Assembly: GCA_963691715.1 (NCBI GenBank)
Contig: OY829281.1
Span: forward strand, 2,542,001 to 2,606,000
Length of the DNA: 64,000 nt
Direction: 5' to 3'
Source: HXMU1420-13 sp963691715
Lineage (GTDB): Bacteria; Bacteroidota; Rhodothermia; Balneolales; Balneolaceae
The notes below the pieces were generated by a model. The model made no database searches and was not told the DNA's origin. It saw nothing but the letters and a program-made list of their open reading frames with translations. This document shows positions 26,816 to 35,863 of this stretch, piece by piece. The position numbers were made by a program, and so were the translations under genes. The stretch's first letter is position 1. Every line of letters starts with the position of its first letter.

Positions 26816-27691
26816 TTAATTTTCTTTTTTATAAATGCCTAAATCTGGAATAAACTTAGGGCGTGTTAGATTAACTGAAAAGTTTAGGCTATGAAACGAT
26901 TCATAAGCATCAATAGCAACAAAATCCTGCAAAAAAATCCCAAAAACACTGGAACCGCTACCACTCATACTTGCATAGGTAGCTCCATAATCATAAAACT
27001 GATCTTTTAGATTTCCAACTAAATCTAATCTTGGAAAAACAGCAGGTTCTAGATCGTTCTGCAGCAAATAATGCCAATCTTCAATTTCTTGTTCCATTAG
27101 AAGATTACGAAGTGAAAAATCGGGCTCTGGATTGGGATTACAATACTGGTAAGCATCTGGAGTAGAGCTAAAAACATCAGGAAAAACGGTGACGATATAT
27201 GCATTAGGTTGAATATCTAAAACCTCAATTTCATCGCCAAAACCAGTACCAACACCAACTTTTCCATTAATAAAAAATGGAACATCTGCCCCTAACTTTT
27301 TCCCAAGTTCCATAAGATCAGAAGTAGATAAGCCAAGATTAGATATTTTATTTAACATACATACAGTTGTTGCAGCATTACTACTACCACCACCAAGTCC
27401 AGCACCAGCTGGTATTTTTTTCTCTACATAAATGTCAAATTCATCTCGCAATCCAGCTTCTGATTGTAATAATTTTATTGCCTTTACAATTAAATTTTTA
27501 TCATCAACGGGTATACTTGGTTCACTCATTGTAAGATTCATAGCAGACGAATGTCTTACTTCAAATCTATCATTCCATTCAATAAAACAGAAGCCCGTTT
27601 CGATGGTGTGATATCCATTAGGTAGCCGTTCTAAAACATTCAAACCTAGATTTATCTTAGCATAAGAATTAGACACCCATAAATCACTCAT
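26816..27691 (-). CDS. ispE: 4-diphosphocytidyl-2-C-methyl-D-erythritol kinase
   Basis: A GHMP kinase that phosphorylates CDP-ME in the methylerythritol phosphate pathway to isoprenoids. The 291 residues show SYAKINLGLNVLERLPNGYH at the N-terminus, the ATP-binding glycine-rich loop IPAGAGLGGGSSNAATT, and the late MSGSGSSVFGIF motif. All three are standard for IspE. It overlaps the upstream CCA-adding-type gene by 8 nt, so the two are translationally coupled. The combination of an isoprenoid gene with a tRNA-processing gene is a loose housekeeping pairing. Confidence 0.96.
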   Translation of the reverse strand: MSDLWVSNSYAKINLGLNVLERLPNGYHTIETGFCFIEWNDRFEVRHSSAMNLTMSEPSIPVDDKNLIVKAIKLLQSEAGLRDEFDIYVEKKIPAGAGLGGGSSNAATTVCMLNKISNLGLSTSDLMELGKKLGADVPFFINGKVGVGTGFGDEIEVLDIQPNAYIVTVFPDVFSSTPDAYQYCNPNPEPDFSLRNLLMEQEIEDWHYLLQNDLEPAVFPRLDLVGNLKDQFYDYGATYASMSGSGSSVFGIFLQDFVAIDAYESFHSLNFSVNLTRPKFIPDLGIYKKEN

Positions 27692-29102
27692 TAATAAATT
27701 CCTTTTTTTTACTCATCATATATCGAAAAGCAGCATCATGATTATTTGGGATTTCACCGTTTAAGATGGCTTCTTTAACTGCATTTTTTATGTTTCCCAC
27801 CACTATACTAGGGGGTATCTGTAAAGCAGTCATTATTTCTTGTCCAGTAAGAGGATTTTTCCAATTTCGAATTTTATCTTTTTTTTCAACTTCAATAATC
27901 TTCTGCTCTACTTTCGAAAAGTTATTTTGATACTTTTTCACTTTAAATTCATTCTTGCTGGTGATATCTGCTCGACATAAAGTCATTAAATCGTCGATAT
28001 CGTTACCTGCATCAAAAATTAAGCGGCGTATTGCACTGTCACTCACAATATCAGAAACCAAAGCGATCGGCCGAAGATGTAATCGTACCAATTTTTGTAC
28101 ATATTTCATCCGCTCGTCCATAGGCAAACCAAGTCGTCGAAAAATTCTATACGTCCACTTTGCACCTAAGGCGTCGTGTCCATGGAATGTCCAACCAATA
28201 CCTTCTTCAAACCTTTGAGTAGGCGGTTTAGCAATATCATGTAAAATAGCAGCCCATCTGAGCCAAAGATTATTACTAACTTTTGCAACATTATCAAGTA
28301 CTTCAAGAGTATGCCAGAAATTATCTTTATGACGATACCCATTTACTTCACGAACTCCATGCAAGTTGTACATTTCTGGGAAAAACTGTTTCAATAATCC
28401 AGACTTAAATAATAAACTGAAACCATGAGATGGTTTTTTAGACTTAATTATTTTATTCAATTCAACTAAAATGCGTTCCTTTGATATGATTTCTAATCGA
28501 GAGGACATGTTTTTAATAGAAGCAAAGGTATCATCGTCAATATTGAACTCAAGTTGGCTTGCGAATCGGATGGCGCGCATCATACGTAGAGGATCATCAT
28601 CAAATGTTTTATCGGGGTCGATCGGAGTTCTAATTATTTTATTTTTTAAGTCAGCCAATCCACCAAAAGGATCATTCAATACCCCCAAATCTTCTTCATT
28701 CAAAGACCATGACATCGCATTTATGGTCAAATCACGTCTTTCTTGATCATCCTTTAAACTACCGTCTTCTACCATTGGTTTACGGGAATTTCGGCGATAG
28801 CTTTCTTTACGTGCTCCTACAAATTCAAGTTCTAGATGTTCCGTTTTAACTTGTGCCGTGCCGAATTGTTTAAATATCGATAATGTTGAACCAGGTAGCG
28901 ACTTGTGGACACTCTGAGCAAGTTTAATTCCCGAACCTAATGTTACAAAATCTAGATCGGGGTTTTGTTTCAATCGATTGAGGTAATAATCTCGTACATA
29001 TCCACCAACAATATATACTGGTTGATGTAATTCTTTCCCAGCTTTGGAGATAATCTCGAATACAAATTTATGAGCAAATGGTATTTGATGAACAAAATTC
29101 AT
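27684..29102 (-). CDS. CCA tRNA nucleotidyltransferase / poly(A) polymerase family with HD domain
   Basis: A 472-residue class II nucleotidyltransferase. The head domain has VYIVGGYVRDYYLNR and the metal-binding DLDFV. Then come EFVGARKESYRRNSRKP, RRDLTINAMSWSL, and the neck motif DPLRMMRAIRFASQL. A C-terminal HD phosphohydrolase domain (WAAILHDIAKP, about residue 285, and FHGHDALGAKW) is present, as in many Bacteroidota proteins. It most likely adds or repairs the tRNA 3'-CCA end; a poly(A) polymerase role cannot be excluded by sequence. It overlaps ispE by 8 nt. The 287-nt region upstream of it (29103-29389) shows no gene or RNA I can recognise. Confidence 0.92.
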   Translation of the reverse strand: MNFVHQIPFAHKFVFEIISKAGKELHQPVYIVGGYVRDYYLNRLKQNPDLDFVTLGSGIKLAQSVHKSLPGSTLSIFKQFGTAQVKTEHLELEFVGARKESYRRNSRKPMVEDGSLKDDQERRDLTINAMSWSLNEEDLGVLNDPFGGLADLKNKIIRTPIDPDKTFDDDPLRMMRAIRFASQLEFNIDDDTFASIKNMSSRLEIISKERILVELNKIIKSKKPSHGFSLLFKSGLLKQFFPEMYNLHGVREVNGYRHKDNFWHTLEVLDNVAKVSNNLWLRWAAILHDIAKPPTQRFEEGIGWTFHGHDALGAKWTYRIFRRLGLPMDERMKYVQKLVRLHLRPIALVSDIVSDSAIRRLIFDAGNDIDDLMTLCRADITSKNEFKVKKYQNNFSKVEQKIIEVEKKDKIRNWKNPLTGQEIMTALQIPPSIVVGNIKNAVKEAILNGEIPNNHDAAFRYMMSKKKEFINE

Positions 29103-29389
29103 AGTGTCAAAATATAGGAATGAATAGATTGGGTTTCATCGAGATGTTTCAAAAATTATTGCTGTAACATTTACATCAACTAAAAAGAAACTAACCAAAT
29201 TCTTTGCCCATTAATGGTTGATTGAAATAGCTAGCATCATGTTCGAACTTGCTATATTGGATGGTTCAGTCTTTAAACAAAACTAAAAGGGACGATTTAC
29301 AGTGCTGCAGATACTGTATATGATGTAAATAAACCTCTTGCAATTGTAGGGTGCTGTAGTAGTTAAGATTCAACTGACGACTAAATTAA

Positions 29390-30082
29390 TCACCAGTTGA
29401 TGGGTTTCCCATCTCTAAAAAAACCACCTGTTGGTCCATCATTTTCTAATGCTGCAGCCCAAACAATTCCTCGAGCACCCTCTTCTACTAAACGGGGTGC
29501 AGATTGCCCTCCCATGTCAGTACGTACCCATCCAGGACACACTGCGTTTACTTTTATTCCGTATTCTTTAAGCTTTTCAGCTAATTGGATGGTAAGTACA
29601 TTTAATGCAGCTTTGGATGCTGAATAAGCGGGAGTGCCAGCAGTCATATCATTGAGTGAACCCGCTCCACTTGATACATTTACGATTCTGCCTCTTTTAC
29701 TTTTTTTGATAAGAGGAAGAAGAGCAACGGTTAGTTTCCAAGGTGCTAAAAAATTCGTGTTTGTAGCTTCTTCAACAATTCTCCAATCTGGGTGAATAAC
29801 GTCATTAGTGGTGTCATAATGTATACCAGCATTATTAACTAATACGTCAATTATACCAAACTTGTCTTCAATAAAATATCGTAGCTTTTCAATATTACTT
29901 CCAAGATTGACATCTAAATGGTGATAAAAAACGTTATATCCTGCAACCCTAAATAGTTCGGCTGCAGCTTCTCCTTTTTCATCATTTCGGCCAGTTAAAA
30001 TCACTGTGTATTTTAATTCAGCCAACTGTTTCACTGTTTCTAGACCTAGTCCTCGATAGGCCCCTGTTACAACTGCAATCAT
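29390..30082 (-). CDS. Short-chain dehydrogenase/reductase
   Basis: A 230-residue classical SDR oxidoreductase. The NAD(P)-binding TGAYRGLG loop is at residues 6-13, DVNLGS and NNAG are in place, the catalytic Ser is in IVNVSSGAGS, the YxxxK motif is YSASK, and CPGWVRTDMGG follows. An Arg at the end of strand 2 (LTGRNDEKG) suggests NADP(H). Relatives include carbonyl-reductase-like enzymes that act on aldehydes and ketones. Substrate cannot be assigned. The gene lies 10 nt after the transglycosylase gene on the same strand, which is probably operon proximity rather than a shared function. Confidence 0.92.
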   Translation of the reverse strand: MIAVVTGAYRGLGLETVKQLAELKYTVILTGRNDEKGEAAAELFRVAGYNVFYHHLDVNLGSNIEKLRYFIEDKFGIIDVLVNNAGIHYDTTNDVIHPDWRIVEEATNTNFLAPWKLTVALLPLIKKSKRGRIVNVSSGAGSLNDMTAGTPAYSASKAALNVLTIQLAEKLKEYGIKVNAVCPGWVRTDMGGQSAPRLVEEGARGIVWAAALENDGPTGGFFRDGKPINW

Positions 30083-30092
30083 TTTGTATTAG

Positions 30093-31271
30093 TTAGTTTT
30101 CACTCCAAGATTCATAAAGTATAGATCTATCTACAACTTTCTTAAGGTAATCTCTCGTTTCCTCATAGGGTAAATTTTGAATAAGATATTCATAGTTGTC
30201 TTGAGGTGTCATTGATTCGATCTGAGTAATAGCACGGGATTTGCTACCGTTTGGGTCATATGCTTTAAAAACATTGCTAACACCGGTATTGTAGGCTGCA
30301 ATTGCTAGGTATTGTCTAGTTAAGACATTGCTAATATCATTCAAATATCTATTTAACAGAAGATCTACGTAAGCGCATCCTAATTCTACATTATTTTTTG
30401 GGATAAATAAAAATTCTGGGGTAGGATATCCATCAGAATTATAAACACTACGATATGCATCTGCCCCGCCGCTAGTTGGAACCAATTGCATTAAACCATA
30501 CGCATTTGCAGCGGATTGAGCCATAGGGTTGAAATAAGATTCTGTGTGAATTATTGCAAAAACTAAAGGAGGGGAAATATCATATGCACTTGAAAAGTCA
30601 TAAACAAAACCTTGAACTTTTTTAACACGAGTTTGAATAGCCTTTGGAGCCAAAGAAAAATTGATTGAAACTATTACCCTTTCCAATCCATCCTTACCAA
30701 CAACTGGTTTTACGTCAATATCATTTTCTTGGAGTACTCTTAACGCATACTCTTGATTACTTTCCCTTGGTTTTTTATCAAGCTGTCCTTTAAGAACGGG
30801 CTCATTTAGTATTGGTTTGTTATTTGTTTCAAAACCCAGTTCTGTGCCTTGATTGTTTATTACTTCAAGAATTTTATAAGGTAGTTCTTGTACTGTATTT
30901 CTTGCATCATCAGGATCCTCATAAAGAAAATCAATACTTACTTCATCCACTGCAAAATCTACTTCAACTAGAGTATTTCCTTTATCTATGTATTCTACCC
31001 ATTGTGTATTAGAGCGCTCTTTAAAAGTACCCCATTTTTGTTCCATATTTGATCTAAAAGTCTCAAATTCAGCTGACATTTTCTTATCGTATGCTTCATA
31101 TTCAGACAGCGAAGCACTTACATTTGCTTCTTTATTGTTACTTGAACGGAATTCTTGTAAAGCCCTACGAATACTATCTTGGTAGGTTTGAAAATCTGAA
31201 ACTTGTGCAATTGTATAATTTGAACTAGTTAAGAATAATAAAAAAAGAAGTCCTACATTTCGCATACACAT
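30093..31271 (-). CDS. MltC-like lytic murein transglycosylase
   Basis: Cleaves the peptidoglycan glycan backbone with anhydro-muramyl formation. A signal peptide (MRNVGLLFLLFLTSSNYTIAQ) is followed by an N-terminal region with a KWGTFKERSNTQWVEY helix and a VDFAVDEVSID strand, like the domain preceding SLT in MltC. The SLT domain has catalytic Glu in FAIIHTESYFNP, then SAANAYGLMQLVPTSGG and YLAIAAYNTGVSNVF. I prefer the ATG pair at 31271/31265 over one at 31316, because only the shorter forms start right at the signal peptide. The length is about 392 residues. No lipobox Cys is present, unlike E. coli MltC. Confidence 0.9.
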   Translation of the reverse strand: MCMRNVGLLFLLFLTSSNYTIAQVSDFQTYQDSIRRALQEFRSSNNKEANVSASLSEYEAYDKKMSAEFETFRSNMEQKWGTFKERSNTQWVEYIDKGNTLVEVDFAVDEVSIDFLYEDPDDARNTVQELPYKILEVINNQGTELGFETNNKPILNEPVLKGQLDKKPRESNQEYALRVLQENDIDVKPVVGKDGLERVIVSINFSLAPKAIQTRVKKVQGFVYDFSSAYDISPPLVFAIIHTESYFNPMAQSAANAYGLMQLVPTSGGADAYRSVYNSDGYPTPEFLFIPKNNVELGCAYVDLLLNRYLNDISNVLTRQYLAIAAYNTGVSNVFKAYDPNGSKSRAITQIESMTPQDNYEYLIQNLPYEETRDYLKKVVDRSILYESWSEN

Positions 31272-31335
31272 TATCCGATATTGGTCAATTCTAAATGGAA
31301 TATAGATAACCAGCAATAGAAGTGGTAATACCCAT

Positions 31336-31680
31336 TCAATGTGAATTTTGTTCCTCCATAAAATCTAAGGTTGGATTTACTCTAGCCAAAAGTTCAGATA
31401 CAAGTTCAGGATCATCAAAAGAATATTCATCTGGGATATCAAGAACGTGGATGGATTTGTATTGCAGTAAAGTTCTAAAATTTGCTAATAATCTATGTTT
31501 ATGCTTTTTTTCCATTACAAAAATACAATCAGCCCAACAAATGTCCTTAAAGTTTATCCTCCGAACAGCATTGGGGCTTGTACCAGCGGAGCGCACAGAA
31601 TAACCAGGCTCATTTTTCCATATTTTCTCAGCAGTTGGACTCCTCCATTTATTTCTGCTACAAACGAATAACAAGTTCAT
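31336..31680 (-). CDS. Low-molecular-weight protein tyrosine phosphatase-like protein
   Basis: A 114-residue protein beginning LLFVCSRNKWRSPTAEKIW. The CX5R phosphate loop (Cys7, Arg13) and the following Ser-Pro are conserved. The usual CxGNxCRS is CSRNKWRS here: the second loop Cys is Trp and the Gly is Arg. ADCIFVMEKKHKHRL follows, and the acid loop DIPDEYSFDDPEL carries the likely general acid. At 114 residues it is shorter than typical 150-residue enzymes and fits the COG4551-like subgroup. Whether it acts on phosphotyrosine, arsenate or another substrate is unclear. Confidence 0.85.
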   Translation of the reverse strand: MNLLFVCSRNKWRSPTAEKIWKNEPGYSVRSAGTSPNAVRRINFKDICWADCIFVMEKKHKHRLLANFRTLLQYKSIHVLDIPDEYSFDDPELVSELLARVNPTLDFMEEQNSH

Positions 31681-31698
31681 GTAAAAATTATCAAATTA

Positions 31699-32718
31699 TT
31701 ATGGTGTATTTGAATCCTTTACGATTATTGAACTATGATCTCCAAGATCAATGTTACCGAATGCATTATGTACTGTTGAGAATGCTCCAATGGTAGAATC
31801 TTCAAGATCAGTATTAGTAATAAGAGCTGACTCACGAATAATTGTATTTTTGATAGTAGAACTTTTGATCGTGGATCCATTTTCAATACTTACCTTTGGA
31901 CCAATCGTAGAGTCTTCAATAATTACATCATCACTAATAAATACAGGTGGAATGATATGTGAGTTTGAGAACTTAGTGGTGTCAAAGGAATGATTTTCTT
32001 TTTCTAAAATCACTCCAGTAGTTTCAAGCCAGGCTGTTAAGGTACCACAATCCAACCATTCATCTACAGTTGCTGTCTTAAACAATTTACCATTATTAAT
32101 CATATTGTCTAGAGCTTCAGTTAAGAAGTACTCTCCACCAGGACCTTTAATATCCTCATCCATAATGCGTTGTAATTCTGTAAGTAACCCTTCCCCATTT
32201 TTGAAATAATACACGCCAATGATGGCTAAATCAGATATAAAATCTTTAGGTTTTTCAACAAAACCAGTAATTCTCTCTCCTTCATAAACCGCTACACCAA
32301 AACGAGATGGATCATCAACTTTTTTAAGCCAAATAACACTATCTGCATCTTCAATATTAAATGAATTTTTACTATCAAAAAGAGTATCAGCAAATGCCAC
32401 AATAATTTCACCTTCTAGATCTTCTTTAGCACAAAATACAGCATGGGCTGTACCCAGAGCAGATTCTTGCACACGAAACGTAGCTTTTACTTTGTGGCGA
32501 GCACTCATGGTAATTAAGTCTTTTTTAATTTGATGGCCAAAATCGGGTCCAAGTATATAAACTACTTCCGTTATTTCACGCTCCAGAGTTCGTATAAATG
32601 TTTCAATTAATCGCTCAATGATCATTGTGCCAGCGACTGGAAGTAGTGGTTTTGGAACGGTATGTGAATGTGGTCTAACGCGAGTTCCCCTTCCCGCCAT
32701 TGGGATAATTAATTTCAT
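31699..32718 (-). CDS. Sugar-phosphate nucleotidyltransferase with hexapeptide repeats
   Basis: A 339-residue NDP-sugar pyrophosphorylase-type enzyme. The N-terminal signature is LIIPMAGRGTRVRPHSHTVP followed by KPLLPVAG. Further blocks are GTAHAVFCAKE, the metal-site-like VAFADTLFDS, ITGFVEKPKDF, GEYFLTEALDNMI and VDEWLDCGT. The C-terminal ~90 residues are a left-handed beta-helix of isoleucine-patch repeats (VIIEDSTIGPKVSIENGSTI). The sugar could be glucose-1-P (UTP or dTTP) or mannose-1-P (GTP); the residues I can see do not decide. It has its own upstream gap of 120 bp, divergent from the MurF-like gene. Confidence 0.87.
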   Translation of the reverse strand: MKLIIPMAGRGTRVRPHSHTVPKPLLPVAGTMIIERLIETFIRTLEREITEVVYILGPDFGHQIKKDLITMSARHKVKATFRVQESALGTAHAVFCAKEDLEGEIIVAFADTLFDSKNSFNIEDADSVIWLKKVDDPSRFGVAVYEGERITGFVEKPKDFISDLAIIGVYYFKNGEGLLTELQRIMDEDIKGPGGEYFLTEALDNMINNGKLFKTATVDEWLDCGTLTAWLETTGVILEKENHSFDTTKFSNSHIIPPVFISDDVIIEDSTIGPKVSIENGSTIKSSTIKNTIIRESALITNTDLEDSTIGAFSTVHNAFGNIDLGDHSSIIVKDSNTP

Positions 32719-32838
32719 ATATTCAGTAAAATTTAGCTTGAATTCTTCAGTGTGAAGAATATAAGGCTCAAAGTGCTAAAAAGTTTATCATCTTTGATGT
32801 ATAAGAAATAATCATTAAAACGAAATACTCAGAATCTT

Positions 32839-34521
32839 TTGCTTTATTCAATTCTGGATGTACTATCCGTATTATTCTTATTAATGATGGCACGTTATTG
32901 CTGGTTTAGAACTCGATTTTTTTTACATGTATACCAGCAGGTAGGTTATAAGCATAATGAATATTGGGAATGGTTAAAAAAAAATTGGGGGCAAAAAGTA
33001 ATTCCTGGTGATTTAGTAATTTATAATATTTTATTATTTGTGCTAGTGCTAGGTTTTAATTGGGTTAACATTGAATTAACAAGTAATGCAACTACAATAG
33101 CGCTTTTTACATGGGGTTTTTATTGGTTTAGTTCTATTAAAGACTTTAGAGCCGAGAAGATAAAAAAACCTCTTGTTTACACTTCTAGGGTGAAAAGATT
33201 AATGGTTCCTTTAGTAGCTTTAGTATTATTTTTGCCTATTTACTTCACGTTTTGGTCTTACACAGGAATCATTCCATTCAACTGGCAAATACCTTCTACT
33301 TACGATCCTGGATTTCTATCATTTGAGGTTGTATTACTTGTTTTTGGGTGGTTAATAACCGCTATTTTAATTCCATTTTTTATTTTAGTAGCAGGAAATA
33401 TTACTAAGCCTGTAGAACTTAATATCCAGAATGGGTTTAAGAAACAAGCTCGCATAAAACTGGCCTCCATGCCCCATTTAAAAGTGATTGCAATTACAGG
33501 TAGCTATGGTAAAACATCGATCAAATTTATGATCAAAGATCTATTGAAAGAACGTTATTCAGTTTGTTTTACTCCTGGTAGTTTCAATACCCCTATGGGT
33601 ATTTGTAAAGTTATTAACAATGATTTGCAGGCACATCATCAAGTGTTGATTTTAGAGATGGGAGCTAGATATGCAGGAAATATTCAAGAATTATGTGATA
33701 TAGCACAACCAGATGTTTCTATTGTTAGTAATGTAGGTTTGGCTCATCTTGAAACATTTGGATCTCAGGAAATTATAGCAAAAGAAAAAGGTACTATTGT
33801 TGACAATCTTGATGCAGGAGGTGTATGTGTTTTAAATGCCGATGATCCTAAAGTCATTAATATGGGTAAAGAGAGATCAGAAATATCTCGAATTTTAGTT
33901 GGGTTGGATACTGGAGATATTAGAGCTACAAATATTACTTACGATACAAATGGCACCTATTTTGACGTACTATTTGAAAACGAAACACAAAAATTTAGAA
34001 CTAAACTGTTAGGGGCACACAATGTTCAAAATTTATTATTGGCAATTGGTGTTGCTCAATATTTTGGAATACGTAGAAAAACAATGGTCATTGCTGCGCA
34101 AACAATAGAACCAGTAAAACACCGTCTTGAATTGAAACAAGTTGGAGACTTTTTTGTGATTGATGATGCCTTTAATTCAAATCCAATAGGTGCAAAAAAT
34201 GCTGTAGAAATTTTGAGTCAGTTCAAAAATAGAAAAAGGTTTATTATTACTCCTGGAATGATTGAATTAGGAAAAATCGAAGAAGAAGAAAATTATAAAT
34301 TCGGCCAAGCAATAGGAGAAGCGGATTTAGACTATGTAATTTTAGTTGGCAATGAACGAACAAAACCTATTAGGGACGGTGTAGAAAATAGTAGTAGAAA
34401 AACAAGCAATATATATGTTGTTGATAGTTTATTTGCTGCAAATGACATTGTAAAAGAAAATGCAGAAGCTGGTGATGTAGTGTTATATGAAAATGATTTA
34501 CCTGATTTATTCAATGAGTAA
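32839..34521 (+). CDS. Membrane-anchored MurF-like Mur ligase
   Basis: A 560-residue protein that begins with about 200 residues of membrane helices (ILDVLSVLFLLMMARYCWF; LVIYNILLFVLVLGFNW; LMVPLVALVLFLPIYFTFW; VVLLVFGWLITAILIPFFIL). A Mur ligase core follows: ATP loop ITGSYGKTSIK, NTPMGICKVIN, LILEMGARYAGNI, VLNADDP, and the C-terminal domain IDDAFNSNPIGAKNA, PGMIELG. The core matches MurF, which adds D-Ala-D-Ala to UDP-MurNAc-tripeptide; cytosolic MurF has no membrane domain. The TTG at 32839 is used because it gives the first helix; an ATG at 32884 would truncate it. It ends 2 nt before the convergent permease gene. It could be MurF itself or a membrane paralogue. Confidence 0.82.
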   Translation: MLYSILDVLSVLFLLMMARYCWFRTRFFLHVYQQVGYKHNEYWEWLKKNWGQKVIPGDLVIYNILLFVLVLGFNWVNIELTSNATTIALFTWGFYWFSSIKDFRAEKIKKPLVYTSRVKRLMVPLVALVLFLPIYFTFWSYTGIIPFNWQIPSTYDPGFLSFEVVLLVFGWLITAILIPFFILVAGNITKPVELNIQNGFKKQARIKLASMPHLKVIAITGSYGKTSIKFMIKDLLKERYSVCFTPGSFNTPMGICKVINNDLQAHHQVLILEMGARYAGNIQELCDIAQPDVSIVSNVGLAHLETFGSQEIIAKEKGTIVDNLDAGGVCVLNADDPKVINMGKERSEISRILVGLDTGDIRATNITYDTNGTYFDVLFENETQKFRTKLLGAHNVQNLLLAIGVAQYFGIRRKTMVIAAQTIEPVKHRLELKQVGDFFVIDDAFNSNPIGAKNAVEILSQFKNRKRFIITPGMIELGKIEEEENYKFGQAIGEADLDYVILVGNERTKPIRDGVENSSRKTSNIYVVDSLFAANDIVKENAEAGDVVLYENDLPDLFNE

Positions 34522-34523
34522 AA

Positions 34524-35750
34524 TCATTCAAATCTGGTTGCTTCAGCTGGTTGTACTTGAGCGGCTCTTTTTGCAGGAAACCAACTTGCGGTAAGACATA
34601 ACATTAAGCTTCCCAATAGTATTACGCTAATATCAAATAATTGCATATCTACAGGATAAGCATCAATTATAAATGCGGATGAAAGTTTAATTAAGCCAAA
34701 TTTTTGCTGTAACCAACACATCAAGAATCCTAGAGATCCACCAATGCCACACCCTATTAATCCAATAAAAAGACCTTGTTTTCTAAATATTAATTTGATT
34801 TTTTGATTGGAATAACCCATAGCCATAAGTATTCCTATATCTCGTTTCTTTTGGATAACAATCATAGTTAATGATCCAATAATATTTAGGGCTGCTACAA
34901 GAACAATTATCATTAAAATTACATATGCGCCCCATTTTTCGAGATACATAACGTCATAAAGTGGCTTCTGTAAATCGTACCAAGTAGAGATCTTAAATTG
35001 TGATCCAAACTTAGATTCTAAAAGAACTTTTACAGATTCTGCATCCTTATTGTTCTTTAGCTTTAGATCTATACCTGATACGGTATTTCTGGCTTTGAAA
35101 AGTCTTCGTGCAGCATCAATTTCAATATATACACTAGGTGTAGAAGCTATAGATTGTACCAAATATGCGCCACGAAGATCAAATCTGTAGGATCGAGGAA
35201 CAGTTATTTGAGTGAGTGCTTTGCGCATTCCAGCAGAACTTAAAAGAGCCACTTCGTCATTTAATGATAAGTATAAATCACTTCGAAGTTGTTCATGAAT
35301 AACAATTCCAGGTTTTCTATTTCGAACTTCTAAATCAAACACGCCTGACCTGATTGCTCCTTCAATGTTTACCATTTCAATGAAACGATCTTCCTCGATA
35401 CCTTTCACTTCTACAACCTTAATATCCCCATCTTCACTTGTTAATAATGCCTTGCCAACCACAAATGCTGATAAATTCGTTATTTCAGGTATATTAGATA
35501 ATTGTTGTTTTATTTCGTCAGTGAATTTGAATGTAGAGCCCTCATTCGATTCAATTCTTATGTCTGGATCAAAAGAAAGAAGAAGAGATTTAACCACATC
35601 AAAAAAGCCATTAAAAACAGATAAAACCACAATCAATAAAGCAGTACCAATAGTTACTCCGGCAATACTAATATATGTTAGTGTTGAGATAAGAGAAATA
35701 TGTGTTCTCGAAAATAAATATCGCTTAGCTATAAAACTAGATGTACTCAT
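34524..35750 (-). CDS. LolC/LolE-type ABC transporter permease
   Basis: An inner-membrane permease of the lipoprotein-releasing type. From the ATG at 35750 (408 aa) it starts MSTSSFIAKRYLFSRTHISL, the family N-terminus; an ATG at 35771 would add seven residues of no family resemblance. It has one N-terminal helix (YISIAGVTIGTALLIVVLSV) followed by the conserved FNGFFDVVKSLL, a large periplasmic domain of about 220 residues, and three C-terminal helices of the FtsX/MacB core (YVILMIIVLVAALNIIGSLT; IGCGIGGSLGFLMCWL; ISVILLGSLMLCLTASWFP). The partner ATPase (LolD) is not adjacent. It extracts outer-membrane lipoproteins or a related cargo. Confidence 0.9.
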   Translation of the reverse strand: MSTSSFIAKRYLFSRTHISLISTLTYISIAGVTIGTALLIVVLSVFNGFFDVVKSLLLSFDPDIRIESNEGSTFKFTDEIKQQLSNIPEITNLSAFVVGKALLTSEDGDIKVVEVKGIEEDRFIEMVNIEGAIRSGVFDLEVRNRKPGIVIHEQLRSDLYLSLNDEVALLSSAGMRKALTQITVPRSYRFDLRGAYLVQSIASTPSVYIEIDAARRLFKARNTVSGIDLKLKNNKDAESVKVLLESKFGSQFKISTWYDLQKPLYDVMYLEKWGAYVILMIIVLVAALNIIGSLTMIVIQKKRDIGILMAMGYSNQKIKLIFRKQGLFIGLIGCGIGGSLGFLMCWLQQKFGLIKLSSAFIIDAYPVDMQLFDISVILLGSLMLCLTASWFPAKRAAQVQPAEATRFE

Positions 35751-35806
35751 ATACAGAAAATAGAGATTCATTAAACATCAAACACTATTTAAATAAGTAA
35801 ATAACA

Positions 35807-35820
35807 ACAAAACGTTTTGT
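35807..35820. promoter_or_regulatory. LacI-family-type operator before glgB
   Basis: ACAAAACGTTTTGT is a perfect 14-bp palindrome with central CG, about 44 nt before the chosen glgB ATG. It lies just upstream of the TAnnTTTG-like element at 35832-35839. Its half-site differs from that before glgP (GTAAGC versus ACAAAAC), so the two may bind related but different regulators, or one tolerant regulator. Confidence 0.6.
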
Positions 35821-35831
35821 GGATAATTTAT

Positions 35832-35839
35832 TATCTTTG
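35832..35839 (+). promoter_or_regulatory. Bacteroidota-type -7 element for glgB
   Basis: TATCTTTG matches TAnnTTTG exactly and sits 24 nt before the ATG at 35864. A partner TTTG at the usual ~19-nt distance is not seen; the nearest (35816-35819) is only 12 nt away, inside the palindrome. The promoter may therefore depend on an activator or have a weak upstream element. Confidence 0.45.
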
Positions 35840-35863
35840 CAGCCCTTTCAAACTTTAAAAATC

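Noticed and set aside
29103..29389. tRNA or small gene in the gap before the SDR gene (GTTCGAACTTG resembles a T-arm)
   Set aside because: No acceptor stem or D-arm can be paired around it, and no CCA end; no convincing reading frame either.
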